Below, in pieces: positions 30,064 through 42,559 of a stretch of 64,000 nt of DNA (the stretch's first letter is position 1; the number at the start of each line of letters is the position of its first letter). The stretch comes from Baylisascaris procyonis (Eukaryota > Nematoda > Chromadorea > Rhabditida > Ascarididae): positions 1,248,501 through 1,312,500 of the forward strand of contig JAZARR010000123.1 in assembly GCA_037389465.1 (NCBI GenBank), in the 5' to 3' direction. Made by a program: the position numbers and the translations under genes. The notes under the pieces are model-generated. The model saw only the letters and a list, made by a program, of their open reading frames with translations, made no database searches and had not been told where the DNA came from.

Positions 30064-33000
30064 ATGACCGAACCGGCAAGCAAAGAAACCAAAGTGGTGA
30101 GTATGAAAGGGGGTACTTAATCATTACACTCTGAAGTTAACTGAACAACTTAAGTACTCCAATGATTGTTTTGGTGACTTCTAAGTTGTTATAGTACATT
30201 GGAGTGGATAACAATCATTTACGTAGTTCATTTAAACATCAATTACGTCGAAATTCCAGCAGTTTTACTACCCGAACAATGCGAAATAAATTAGGAAAAT
30301 TGAGGACTTAGTTTAAGTACACTCAAAAGAATGAATCTGTTCATTAAGAGAAGAATATGTTTACGATCAAGGAGGTGATCACACTTCTAAAGACTTTAAC
30401 CGTACAAAAGGCATAGAAATAAAATTATCTCGTTGTATAATGCGTCAAATATTATGCTAAGTTCGCATCGAATAACAAGAATACGACAATATTGGATAAT
30501 TCTTGCAAAATTCACCGATTTCATTCAATTGATCAACTCATATTTTTGCAGCATTTTTATTTCTATACTATTTAGATCATAAATTACATTAGTGATCTTT
30601 TCTGTTGAATTCAAGAAGGCATTAGCTGTGATGCTTAAATCAACAATTTTGAACCTCATTCAGAGGTACACTAAAGATGAAACGATTGCAGGCAAGTGCT
30701 GCGTCATCAGCTGGTGGTGCTTCTTCGTCACCCGCACATGCTTCTAGTAAAACGGTACGATAAGATATGTTTATTGATCGTGTACTTGTTGTATCTACAT
30801 TACAAACCTTTAGGGTTTTGTTGAGATTCAACTCATATCATCGTTGAAAGTGAAACAAGTTCGCGCTGAAGCATAGTTAGAAAAGTTCCTTAAAATGCAA
30901 GCAGATATTACGCAATAGGCAGTTTACACATTGCGTCGATTATGTTGCACAGCTATGGAAATACAAAAGTTGCTGCTAGGAACTAGAAGTATGTCTGAAG
31001 TAAACGTTGACATAGAGTTAACCCGAATATGTGAACAATCGACAATTCACCTTTGAGCATCTTTGAATTGTCCTTAGATGCTCAAAGGGGAAAAAACGGA
31101 AATCATTAAGCTCTTGATACTATAATGCCACTCAAAGTTCAATCCAAGCGGATATTGTTTAAATACTACATGATAATTGAGGTAATACGATCACACTTGT
31201 TCCCTTTAAGCGTGTACTCTCATTTTTTTGAGTTAAGTGAAAATAAAGCAATCGTTAAAAACTAAATCAATTTGAAGAGTAAAGAATCGAGAACCGACGC
31301 GACACGTGGTAGCTTAAGTAGAAGTAAGTCTGGTGGTAAACGAAAGAAAAAGAAGAGAGAGCAAATGCCCGAAGGGTTCGAACAATGGCCAGAAGAAGAT
31401 CAAAAGTACTACCAAGTATGTACTGCATTATTTCAGACAATAAAGTGAACTTTGGTTTTTGTAGCCAATTATCTATTAGTTTAGCGCGAGCGTCATTTAT
31501 AGCCCTTACCGAGCTGTCCACGGGTATATGACGTTACCCGCCTCCTTTCTCCGGGCAAGATCGCCAATATCTTTCAAACCTACGATACACTGAGTGCATA
31601 ACAGCATTTATCTTTCAATCTTAAATCATCAAACACTGCCGGACGGTTGTATACTCCACAATTTTGAATTTGAGCCAAAGAATTTCGAAAACTCTCAGGA
31701 AATTCAACTTTTACTATTTGACGTTTTTCAGATTTCCGATAGGAACTTGAGTTCGAACGATATCAAACTTTTGGCAGAGCTGTTTTCTTAGAACGCAATA
31801 AACCGAATCGTTGCATTTTTTCAAGTTTCAGCCGATGAACACGCAGATGATAGTTCGTGACATAATCAGGCCATAATAGTTAGACCCATAGAAGCGTAGA
31901 AGCATAAAAGGGAAATGCAAATCAGCAGTTTCGTCATTGTTCCATATATGAAGGTTTATAAAAGCATTGCATATTATGGCATTAGATAGAGCTCTGATGA
32001 GAATAGTACTTCGCCCGCTAGGAATTCAAACCCGACTAATCATTTCCGAGTGCATGCTTCAGGCCAAAAATTTAAAACGGCCTAAAATTTTACAAGATAA
32101 GCTTGTCCGAAAAATGAAAAATTTCGGAGATGCCTCTGCCTATAAGGTGCAATTTCTAGGGGAGGGAGATTCCATCAAGTTGTGGAATAGTGGAGGCTAC
32201 GAAGTGAAATGGAGGCCACCAACCCGACTTCTGTTCCACTCAACAATTCAGAAGAATCGCCCATGTTTACCTCAGATGGCCAATCTCAGGCAGTGGAACA
32301 TCTTAGAATATTGAATCTCGACCAGAGGATTCTAACCCGTCCAGCGTTTCAACTTAGTCAAACGATAACGTTGGCTGCATGACACTTTCATTGATTCCTT
32401 AGGAAGTATCGGCATTACTGCGTGACGCAAAAGCAACAAGGCGACAATGCAGCATGAAACGAGAACATCCTAGTCGATGGCATATGTTCAGAGTATGTCT
32501 CTTTATTAGCAATTAATTATATCATAGTGGTTAATAACAAGTTATTTCTGCCTGAATTGGTTGTATTTTGCATAAAACCTTTCCAAAATTTACCCATACC
32601 GATGACATATGATGGGAAGACAAATCTTTGTAAACGTCTGCTAATTTATCGCTACAATTCTTATCCCAACAGTTATTTCTTCAATTCACTATTTTCAACA
32701 TCGCCATTCTTCTAAGCCTGTTAATATTGCACCACTATAGGGCATAATCTCATCCCAAATAAGCAGGGAAAGGGAGGGATACCGCACCTCATGTAACAAC
32801 AGTAGTGCTATGACTTTTTATTGTTCACAGCAAGGGAATACATTTAAAATTATTGAAAAATTTGGGTGCAGGAGGAAGGGGTGGATGGAGGGGATCTTTA
32901 TATGGGATTTTTAGCGGCGTTACATTCGAAAGTGACATTTCGCTCCCAACTATTATGCCCTTAATGGTAATCCGTGGACACTCTTCGGGATAATAAAGGA

Positions 33001-33297
33001 ATAAGAGAAAGTAAAAAAATGAATTCTCATAACGGAAGTCAAAAATTATGGCGTATGATAAAAAGAATGATCCATTATTCAATATATTTTCGTGTTTTTT
33101 TTCCAAATTGAATAAAGACTTTCAAGAGTAGGATCAATATTGTCTACATAGCGATATTCTCGTGATATATTCGATAATATTTTTAGAAGAAATCACAAAC
33201 CCATCCCACCTATGCAATGGAGATGGAAGCTTATAGGCGAGCTAAGGAAACTTTCATAGCGATCGATAAGAATGAACAACTTGATCTCGATTTTTAG
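30064..33297 (+). CDS. Plus-strand gene: Ser/Ala-rich, Lys-rich protein of unknown function
   Basis: Five exons, all joined in phase 0: 30064-30096 (MTEPASKETKV|GTGAGT), 30692-30754 (ASAASSAGGASSSPAHASSK), 31278-31415, 32403-32492 and 33187-33297, giving about 144 aa. Exon 3 reads SKESRTDATRGSLSRSKSGG, then a basic KRKKKKR run, then the distinctive MPEGFEQWPEEDQKYYQ before GTATGT. Exon 4 reads EVSALLRDAKATRRQCSMKR, and the last KKSQTHPTYAMEMEAYRRAK ending LDLDF and TAG. The uniform phase and good splice sites support a real gene. The acceptor of exon 3 (TTTGAAG) is unusual. AATAAA at 33352-33357 lies 55 nt after the stop. The basic, Ser-rich first half suggests a disordered, possibly nuclear or cytoskeletal protein. 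Intron 3 contains a 115-codon open frame with no splice support, left out. Confidence 0.65.
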
Positions 33298-33351
33298 CAT
33301 ATGAGTAAAGTATAGTGTTGTTTTTCATGAATCAATTCAGCAATGTTGATC

Positions 33352-33357
33352 AATAAA
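33352..33357 (+). terminator. Polyadenylation signal of the 30064-33297 gene
   Basis: Plus-strand AATAAA 55 nt downstream of the TAG at 33295-33297. Confidence 0.55.
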
Positions 33358-33399
33358 CTTGTGAACGTTTCGATTCAAAGATGAAAGATTACTTTATAT

Positions 33400-36140
33400 G
33401 GTCACATAAATATTACATTCGATAATGTAACACTAAATATTAGGCATTCATGTCTTTCATGTGATTATTAAAGACTTTATTAGCACATCTCTAATAATAT
33501 GAAATCTTTTCATTGCTAAGTGAGTTATATTTGATAAGAGCATCGATTGCGTTAATTCACCTTCAATCAATGATTGAAGCCAATAACTAGACAATTGCCC
33601 TCTGATTGGCATGTATTAAATGTGAACTTACAATCAGCCCCAAATTTTAGATGAGAAAATGATGCAGAATAGGGGGTTAACCCTTCAGATAATGCCCATT
33701 ACTATATGAAGATCCTATAGAAACCAATGAAGGTGGATATGGCTGACTTTATTTCAAGATGACACGGATAGCACAGAAAGCATTTTGGTGGGTATCACAG
33801 AAAAGACCAAAAAAAAAATCTCAGTATGGAGAACGACTCTCGATTCCTAAATCCTTCAATCTTAATAAGGTCATCAGCTAGCACATTCTCGAAGAAAAAA
33901 CCGCTGTTTGCGTGAGACAAAGTATTGTAAAAAGGTTTTAACGTAAATGATAAGAGGTAGTCAAAAGTATTTATAACACTTCGTTGCACTGTACAATAAT
34001 AATAATTAATAAAAAAAGTAGCTTATCGACAATCAGAAAAGCTGCTGTGGTCATAAAACGCAACAAATAACTGTGGTCACTAAAACGACAAGACTGAGCA
34101 ACGCATAAACTAAAGCAACCAACCGAAAGCCATACACATATGTACTATCTACAAACGCACAGCTAGATAGATCACTTTATACTGCAAATAAGCACGCTAT
34201 GTTCGGGCAATAATTGCCTTGTTAAGCAGCATATACTTAAAGTGATGAAATTGAATATGATCGCAAAACGATCAATTCCCATAATATATTGAAATTAATA
34301 ATAAAAAGGATGCGTGAAAGATGAATTCTATTCGATTCCACGCCAATGTTTAATTCCAACTGCAAACACTTCATAAGTGGGGAAATATCCCTTATGTGGA
34401 TGACTGTGAGATAATCAATAAAAACCAAATGAAATCGAGATAATGATGGAAAAAATAAATAAAAAAGACGATCGCACATATTACAAGATGAGATGAGCGC
34501 ATAAATGGACATAGTCATGTACAAAGATGATAAAGATAATGATGACGAGATTATGCGAAGTACCAATATGTAAACCCAATTGAAGGAAAACGAGTAATGC
34601 TCGAGTAGGCGCATAAAATATAGCGCAAGTGGGTACAGCAAAAAACAACGAATGTCATTGGGGAAGAGATCAGTGCAACAGTGGGAGAACACGACATTAT
34701 TAAGCTCTATAATGATCATATGACCGCGGAACGAGCATATGTGAAGGCGACGGATACATTTTTCTTTTCGCTAAGCGGTAATACTATCCTCCGAATGTGC
34801 GCCTACTAGATTATTACCCAAGTTGGGAACAAGTTCCAACATTCATGACTATTGACAACGTGACAAGCAGCTTCGATGGAACGGATTATTCAATCCGGAT
34901 GATGTACAAAAGATGAAAAATATTTAAAGCGAAATCCTCGCACATGCAAAAGGTACAATTTTCAGGATTCCGTTTAAGTGTGATCCATAAACACATGCAT
35001 ACAAACAAGGTATGATAGATAATAGAGGCATCATATCAAGGCGATTTTGATGTCTCAAAGCTCCTAACCTTTTCTTTCTATCCGTTCTCTGAATTTTTAA
35101 AATATCCCCAAAAATTAATTCATTTATGCCGAAAAGCTCACAACCATTACAAGAAAGGGCCTTACGCAATTCAACAATCATCAATCACCGCCCGGCCATA
35201 CATATATCTGTTTACTCGCTTATTCGTATCTTGAACTAGCATTCTATAAAACTAGCCAAATTTGCATATTAATAAGACTCATTTAGAGGCCTCTAAAATA
35301 ATCATCCGATCAGCAAACGAATTTGCATATTTCACAAGGAGTCATCAAGCGATCGTTCACTTAACTGCCTATCAATTAGATAGGCTTCCATTATTATTTA
35401 AATAATAGTTACAATAACCAGTAAGTTGAGAGTGTCAATCAGTCAACGATGGAGCACTAATAACGTCAGATCGCATCGAGACGAGACTAGCAACGCAGCC
35501 AGATGCGATCAACCCCTTATACCACATCGACAATATCCGCAAGTAGCCATATATCGCATAAGCAACGTATTGTGAAGCGAAATGTACCTGCACTGTTCAA
35601 AATAACGAATTGCGACGGATAACTGCAATTAACACACAATCAACGGCCACTAATTGAATATTTTAATGGGTATCCAATATGTTCAAAGGTGGCAATTTTT
35701 GGCACAAAGAAAGACAAATAAAAATACCGAAATACATCGAAATTATAGCCAACTCATTGCAATCTATGCGAAACTTCGTGAAAAAAAGGTGTAAAGCACT
35801 GGGAGCTGTATGCAGAGAATGGGATCGGAGCCAGATATCTCGCAGACGATAGATGGAAGAGAGCTTTCTTCTTTTTTGACCGCATAAGTTTAAACTTTTT
35901 TATATGCACCGCTTTAGCTTCTGCATCAATATCGCATTTATGTTTTTTCTTTTCAGCTTTCTGTGAAAAAGAATGACTTATTGAATAATGGAGGTAGCAG
36001 TTTCAAATCGGCAATAAGAACCTCGATTTCCGAAGACCAAAGGATAACAGTAACGCTACAATACTAGTGATTTGTGAAGTAAACAGTAAACTAAGACTGC
36101 TCAACACAAACCTATAATTAAAAGAGTACAACTGATACCG
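33400..36140. other. Gene-free spacer with one long hydrophobic open frame
   Basis: No exon pairs with matching phase were seen. A 160-codon minus-strand frame (34719-34237) is open, but it is an Ile/Leu/Ser/Phe-rich translation opposite a purine-rich plus strand. It has no splice signals and no recognisable domain, so I treat it as chance. Confidence 0.4.
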
Positions 36141-36150
36141 AGTCGAATTC

Positions 36151-37219
36151 CTACTTCAAAGACCGCATATTGCAAAGGCCCAACAATCTGGAAACATCGT
36201 CGAAATGCTGTCTTTCGACAGTTCGCTTTCCCCTCTCCCTTATTGACTAAATGCATTCAAATCTGGTATCATCAAAAATTGCTTTTTAATAGTCTGTCAT
36301 AAGAATTGAGTTTTAATTTTCCCTCAAAAACAAACAATTCAACATTACTGCATAATATCTAAAAAACTGTGACCCATAAATTGGTCCACAACAAGTCATC
36401 ACAATAAAAAATAATATCAAAGCAAATTTCACTGATGCGTACCTGAAATTTTCACTGGATACTACAAGAATTCGTGCATCACAGTGTTTAAGATCCTCAA
36501 CATGACATCTGATTTTATCTGCCTTTTGTGGATCACCATAATCGTGCTTCACCTCAGCTGTATGCACTCCAATCAGTTCAATATCGGCGAAAATTGTCAA
36601 CCATTCGGCAGCATACTATAAATAATGTTTTTATATATTACATCTTCAATAGCTAAATGTAATTATTTCACTTAAGAAAATATCGACGTAAAGGTGGATT
36701 AAAGAACGATAAAAATGCGAGTACGCAGTATAAATGATATAAAACCAAAATTTCTCTAAACCATACATTACATAAACTTTTAAATCCACATAAGCGCTGG
36801 GTGCAACAAGATTTCTATTTCCAGCTTTAGGGTAAGATGAAGATGCTTCAGAAAGATTATTTAGAAACAATGTGTTGTAATAATCATCCACAGCTAAACA
36901 TTGCTCCAACTGCGAGGATCATTCTTGAGTTGTTTTACCATGTTGCGTTAGGCATAAGAAATATTCGAAAGTTGTCATCCTTTAATGGCAGCTTTTTTTG
37001 GAAATAACCGCCAACCAAAAGGCACTCTACCATGTGCACTGAATGAACGATCCCATTTAGTAATCGAACCACCTTTGCTTCGAACAAAACCAGCTCTGTC
37101 ACATTTTCAACACTTCTCAACCGCACTGTTGAATGATATTCAATGAGTGAGAAACGGTGGGATCGAAAAAACACAAAAGCATAGCGCTGCCGTGCTTTGA
37201 TATTTTCCACAATATTCAT
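36151..37219 (-). CDS. Unrecognised gene with one unresolved exon join
   Basis: Candidate exons: 37219 to about 36940, 36909-36778 (or 36772), 36615-36443 and 36187-36151. The first begins MNIVENIKARQRYAFVFFRS and continues VHSVHMVECLLVGGYFQKK. The second reads LEQCLAVDDYYNTLFLNN and later NRNLVAPSAYVDLK. The third reads YAAEWLTIFADIELIGVHTA and ends CDARILVVSSENF. The fourth is a short in-phase tail ending LLGLCNMRSLK. An AAAATCAG acceptor lies 2 nt before the ATG, suggesting trans-splicing. The frames of exons 1 and 2 do not join at the obvious ATG|GTAAAA donor, because the intron would be only 29 nt and the phase wrong. A phase-0 donor inside exon 1 (AAG|GTGGTT or ATG|GTAGAG) is needed, or the gene is damaged. 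The fold is not recognised. Confidence 0.4.
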
Positions 37220-37866
37220 TGCTGATTTTATTTTTTTAATATATTTTGTTGCTTTATCCGCAATATTCTACTGCAATGAGACTAAGGAACTTCAGAATAT
37301 GCATCAAACATGATTCCACGTGCATTTCCAATAAAAGTGCCAGCCTCTGATCACACGAAGAGGTGCATGATCATTTAGAAGTTGTTAGTAACACTAGTGC
37401 ATAGATATGCACAAATTTTTTCTACATTTGTGTGGCGGAAATTAAACTGAGAGCTCATATCTTCTTCCAGATTTGTGCATACGATCCGTTTAACCAGCAC
37501 CCATGATCGCTTTCAAATGTGCCAATATTTGACAATCCAAGAGCCTAATAAAGCTGCGAGATATCGTTAATTAATTTCAGTATAGAATACCGCCCAAGTA
37601 AATTGGCAAGCAAAGAGATCAACAAAATCGAAATAACCGCCAAAAGGTGAAAAAACGAAATGGCATGAGAGATAGATAGATGCAACTATCAAGAAACACC
37701 ACTTGCCTGACTTAATAAATAGTAATGGGCCAAAATCTTCTGTATAACAATAACCTCGTGAAATAAAAACAGGTCATCTGTATCACATCACCAGCAAAGG
37801 GCGTAGTGAGGGGAGGGGATGGGGGAAGCATTCTATGTCATTGACGGTTTTCTTTAAACTAAAAAA

Positions 37867-40800
37867 TTATAAAAACGAGTAAATGATCATTGGTTTATTT
37901 CTAGGATTAATGATATGACCCAAGTAAGCAATAAAACTTGCAGCAAATGCGTGTTCCAGATCTCTTAGAGGAAGTAGTAATGAGTTGACGACGAGACGCT
38001 TCAGCGATGGGAATACAGTACGGATTTCTGATGGCGCATGACAACGATTTGGGAATTGATCCACTTCGAATGAAGTGACATCGTATAAAGGTGATGAAGG
38101 TAATAGACCCAATCCATCAAATAGTCCTCCAGATTGTTGTGTTACTCGTAGACTTTGCACCTAAAAATCAAAATTTACTGCGGGTAAAGATTCTCATCAA
38201 ATTTGAAAAATTGAAAAAATAAAACAACATATCAAGTATTGCGAGTCATAAGCACTTGAAAATAGTGAAAAGTTAAAAAAAAAATCAGTTTTGGTGAGCT
38301 AAATATTGTTATAGAAAGAACTTAAACGAATTCATTTGAAGAAAGCAATTGCTCTCTAAGAAACTACGATTTTTTAGTCTGAAGTGCAAGAAAAACATAT
38401 AAATGAGTTAAACTAATCAGGCAGCGAGTCGATAACACCTAAAAGCGGGGAAAATCGCTTTCAAACCTATTGAAAATAAAATTAAAATCTCTACGCTCAT
38501 AGAACCATTCGCCTCATTGACAGTTCAAATAAAATGTTAAAATATTTGTTTGCCTATTGTTATCATTAACACTGATAAGCATATGGCGTCTTTTTTAAAT
38601 TACCAGATTGCAGTACAATTAGAAACATATTGACATTTTTTTTGCAGAAAAATAACAATTCTGCAAATGAAATATAATTACGACTCAACAGCTCCGTAAA
38701 TAATCATATCTAAAAATATTTTCGATAAAAATTGATTCGAAATGGCCATAACGGTGGCTCGATCCAACAAAGTTATGAATCTACGAAGGCAGTATCTGAG
38801 CAGATATACTAGATGGTCGAATAATTAATTAGTGTAGCAACCTTTGTTGTTTGGATGAAATCATTGTAGGGATGTATCGCTGCATTGAAGCCACCAACTG
38901 CCGACAACGATAAATGTCGTACACGCAAAGAAAATGAAGATCTTGTCGCCGAAATCCTTGAGAAAGCGGCAGCCATCTCCGATCCCATCCTACTCATCCC
39001 AGCCGATTCCTCGAACAGATCGTAATTGTTCAGCGATAGCCTCTCCAAATCCAACTGCAACCACCATTCTTTCTCAATCATATTTCAAATAAAACATTTT
39101 TAATGGATATCGACTAAACTTGTAGTGATGGAGGAAATAAATTGCAGAGTTCTTTGTACTACTAATAAAGAAATTTGAAATCCTCCTTTCTCTTTCTACG
39201 TCCAATCAATAAGAATTCATCAATGATGTTACCCATTACAATTAATTTGCTCTTTGATAGCATATTTCAACGAAATATACTCACATTGGGACCTTGTCTA
39301 AGTGCCTCTTCGAATTCAGAGATACCAATTTTGCCAGCAATTCGAAGTGTGGATGCGCATTTATTTAAAAGTCTACCAATGCGTTCAACACGCAATCCTC
39401 CACGACGTCCATTCACATGTATTGTCTCCAATTGCACTTTATCTGAAACTGGTACCAGGTTCGCACTGCAACGGAAGCAATCAACTGATAAGAACGATAA
39501 ATGATAAGCATCAAACTCCTAAACAGTCTTGATCTTCTTAACGAAACAGGCTATGAAGCAAATATTGAAGGATTCCGATTGATGCTTATCTAGTTATGTC
39601 AACGCTAGGAAGATAGGCATGGCAGCCGCCGATCCTGCCTTCCTTATCAGAATTCACCTTATGGAAAGGCAAATAATTTCGGAAAATTCGATGGAGCTTT
39701 TATTTTCCTCTTCCTCTATACACAAACCGCTTGAAAATGCAGAAACTATCTTGAAAGACATTGCTAGAACGTTGAAATTATTATGCGTACACATGTTTCT
39801 TTCTTTAGTAAGTTCAGTTCTCCGCCGCCGCATATCTGTGCGATGCACATAACGAATCTACAAGGCAGCACTCACCTTCCTGACAGCTGCTCAACATAAA
39901 AAGCACACCAGCTGTCAATGACTTGTTGTGTTCAATGACCATGATAAATTCTCGCAACAATGTTAAAAAGTTGGAGGCCTAGATATTAAAACACCCCGCA
40001 ATTCAAGTTAAAGTATCACGGTAATTTTCACACCTCGTCCCACCCAAACATTACAATAACCAGGAACAAAGAGAGGAACGAAGAGGGCAAGGATGCGGCT
40101 AGTGCGAGTGCCAAAATACCTTTTTTCCCTTTTTCGCTCTGGAATCGTGAGCGAAAATTAATACTTTCGTAAGGAAAGACGGAGGGAGTGCAGCTGTCTG
40201 TCAATAACAGCTAATGAGGTGAAGGGAATCGGCGACTTCAAGAACACATGAGTCCTTTCAGTGTCACAACTGAGAAATGCCAATTTATATTTAAAATAAT
40301 CAAATGAGACTAAAATCATTCAGTCGACCTTACGCTGAGATGCTCGACAAATAAGCTTCTAACTCCAATATGCAGAATTAACCGCTCGATACCCTAACGT
40401 TTCATAAACTGCTTTTTCCTTTATCAGGAACACTCCCGCCCGAGGAAATGTCATCCATCGGACGTCTTCTTCGTTATTTCCCGTCCTTTCTGAGCTCTTT
40501 AGTTAGCATCAATATTCCAACCACTCTCCTATCTCATGACCAACCCATACCGTTAATATAAGAGCATGTGGCAAACGCATTATAATCTGCTACTTCAGCT
40601 ATCAAAAAAAGGAGTCAAATGAACGAAATAGGATTGCATAACAAACCATTATTAAGAAGGACATCGAGCACATCGTTAAGGATACCAACAGATGGTCCCG
40701 ATAAATAAATAGAGAGCTGCTTGAGATGATCTATTCGTGACAGTAAGTATTCCACACATTGCACTGCCTGCAAAATTATCGCAAAATAATCATTTTATAC

Positions 40801-42556
40801 GTTGCGAATATTGCAATTGGAAGAAATAACAATAAATGTAACAGAAATATGCATCAAACGTCCAAACGACTCCAAAATTCGAAAATAATCTATGCATTTG
40901 CATAGTCCTCACATATGGAAGCACTGATGCTGGACTGTATTAAAACGAGGGATCGACAATCCCGATACACTTTTCTGCGTTCCGGTGATCCCCGTTGAGG
41001 AGCGTTTTTTTTTTGGGGGGTGGGGGGGTGGAGGGGAGGGGGAGGAACATGCAGTGTTGCCGTAAAATTCAGAGATCTCTATCTAAGATATTTCATCACA
41101 TTTTTAAGAACTGCAATGTTTTAGGAATTTAGTTTTTCTTCATATCTTTCAGGGTTTTTTTGCATCATATCGTTCACTCCCCCCCCCCTCTCCTCTTCCA
41201 AGTAAAGAATTGCTCTCAGCAAGATACTATAAAGCAACAATACCAAAGTAACACAAAAGGGAAATAAGCCGTGAAAAACTATTTATGCTACGCAATCATG
41301 AACAACTAAGATGGAATACCTGCTGGGATGAATGCATCAACGATCCTTGTACAACAAGCGCTGTAACATTCCCACATGGTACTTCCAATCGGAGATCAGT
41401 GCATTGACGTAGAGCCCTTGAGGACCAATAATACCAATCACTGCATACCTCCTATAAAACTTATAATTAGTAAATCGAAACGATAGCTATATTTTGCTTT
41501 GCTTTTGTATATCCCAAGAATGTATCGGGGAATATGTAACCAATTAAATATGAGCCCTTCATCGCTATATATGAGTGAACCCGAATCCGTTGAAAAACTA
41601 TAGTTCGTCAACATATATGATCGGTGATTGCGAATGACATATGTTCTAATGTTACTTCAATACTACGCAAAAGATGCAAACAGCGATAAACGGCCATTTC
41701 GATTCATAAAATTGAGTGAATACTTCCATCAGGAATCGCTGATAATAGGTTTTTTTATAGACATGGGTAAACACTATATCGATGATAATTAAACTATATA
41801 ACGAAATATGGCTAATGCCAAAATTCATCAAATTTTTTTCATACTCATGAATGACCGAAAATTCAGTTAAATAAACTCGATTAGAATAAGAGGGAGTAAA
41901 AGGAATTAATTGCCCAATGCGTCAAAAAACATATGTGAGTGATCATAAATCAATAGCAAATTAAGATCACAATAGCAGATGTGATCGAGTGTAAACAAGT
42001 GATTCACTCAGAGGATTCCATTTCGCAGTAAACAGCCCCATGACTACAGTTTACTTCTGCATTTAGCCAATGCCATAGAATCGAATAGTAAACATCTGCA
42101 CTATTATTGTATAAATCTGCTAGATATGAGGTGTACGATGCATTCAGTGTATTTGGCAGTGTTGGCAAATAAACATACCTTGAAGATGGAAGTCCATAAA
42201 AAATTAGAAGAAAATTGTGCGTTTTTGATGATATTATTGACCGATGAAAAGAAATTTTAGCAGTCAACTAAAACTTCAGCATTAGAATATAAATAGAAGC
42301 TATATTATTGCAATCAAAACTTTCATAAACTAAAATCAAATTTAGCACATTATTGAAACTTATCGAAATGATAAAAAAATCTTTTTCAATTAATATCACT
42401 TACATTAAGCTCGGCGATCTTTGCAATCGGTGATAGAGTAGTGGCTGTGCGTACAACATCAATGAGAAGCGTCGAATCGAGGAGAACATCATTGTGTGGA
42501 TCAGCGAGTGTTTCCCATGATGCACTTGAACACGCTAGACTATCATTCATATTCAT
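37867..42556 (-). CDS. Divergent F-box / leucine-rich-repeat-like protein
   Basis: Seven exons in fully consistent phase: 42556-42404, 41451-41320, 40767-40647, 39921-39876, 39465-39285, 39054-38842 and 38160-37867, giving 379 aa. The first 80 residues look like a diverged F-box: a helical VLLDSTLLIDVVRTATTL segment, then EVCSDWYYWSSRALRQCTDL, echoing the usual C-x-x-W-Y motif. The remainder is a series of LRR-like strands (HLKQLSIYL, VQLETIHVNG, LDLERLSLNNYDL, RVRHLSLSAVGG, VQSLRVTQQS, LKRLVVNSLLL). F-box/LRR proteins act as substrate adaptors of SCF ubiquitin ligases; that role is inferred, and no domain search was possible. Exon 4 is tiny (46 nt) with a weak CAACAAG acceptor, but it fixes both flanking phases. 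The alternative start at 42550 differs by two residues. Intron 2 carries a G-rich tract. Confidence 0.72.
41015..41045 (+). other. G-rich tract with G-quadruplex potential
   Basis: Runs of 6, 7, 4 and 5 G separated by one to three bases, in an otherwise AT-rich intron of the F-box-like gene. The G-rich strand is opposite the transcript, so the pre-mRNA would carry the C-rich strand. Confidence 0.6.
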
Positions 42557-42559
42557 CAC

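Noticed and set aside
31967..32314. 115-codon plus-strand open frame in intron 3 of the 30064 gene
   Set aside because: No acceptor or donor in phase with the neighbouring exons, and adding it would break the uniform phase-0 structure.
34237..34719. 160-codon minus-strand open frame
   Set aside because: It is a low-complexity Ile/Leu/Ser/Phe translation opposite a purine-rich strand, without splice signals or a domain. One frame of this length is expected by chance in AT-rich DNA of this size.
34805..34835. Partial match to SL1 (attacccaagtt)
   Set aside because: Only 12 consecutive bases match and the flanks differ, so chance is likely, unlike the full 22-nt match at 61425-61446.
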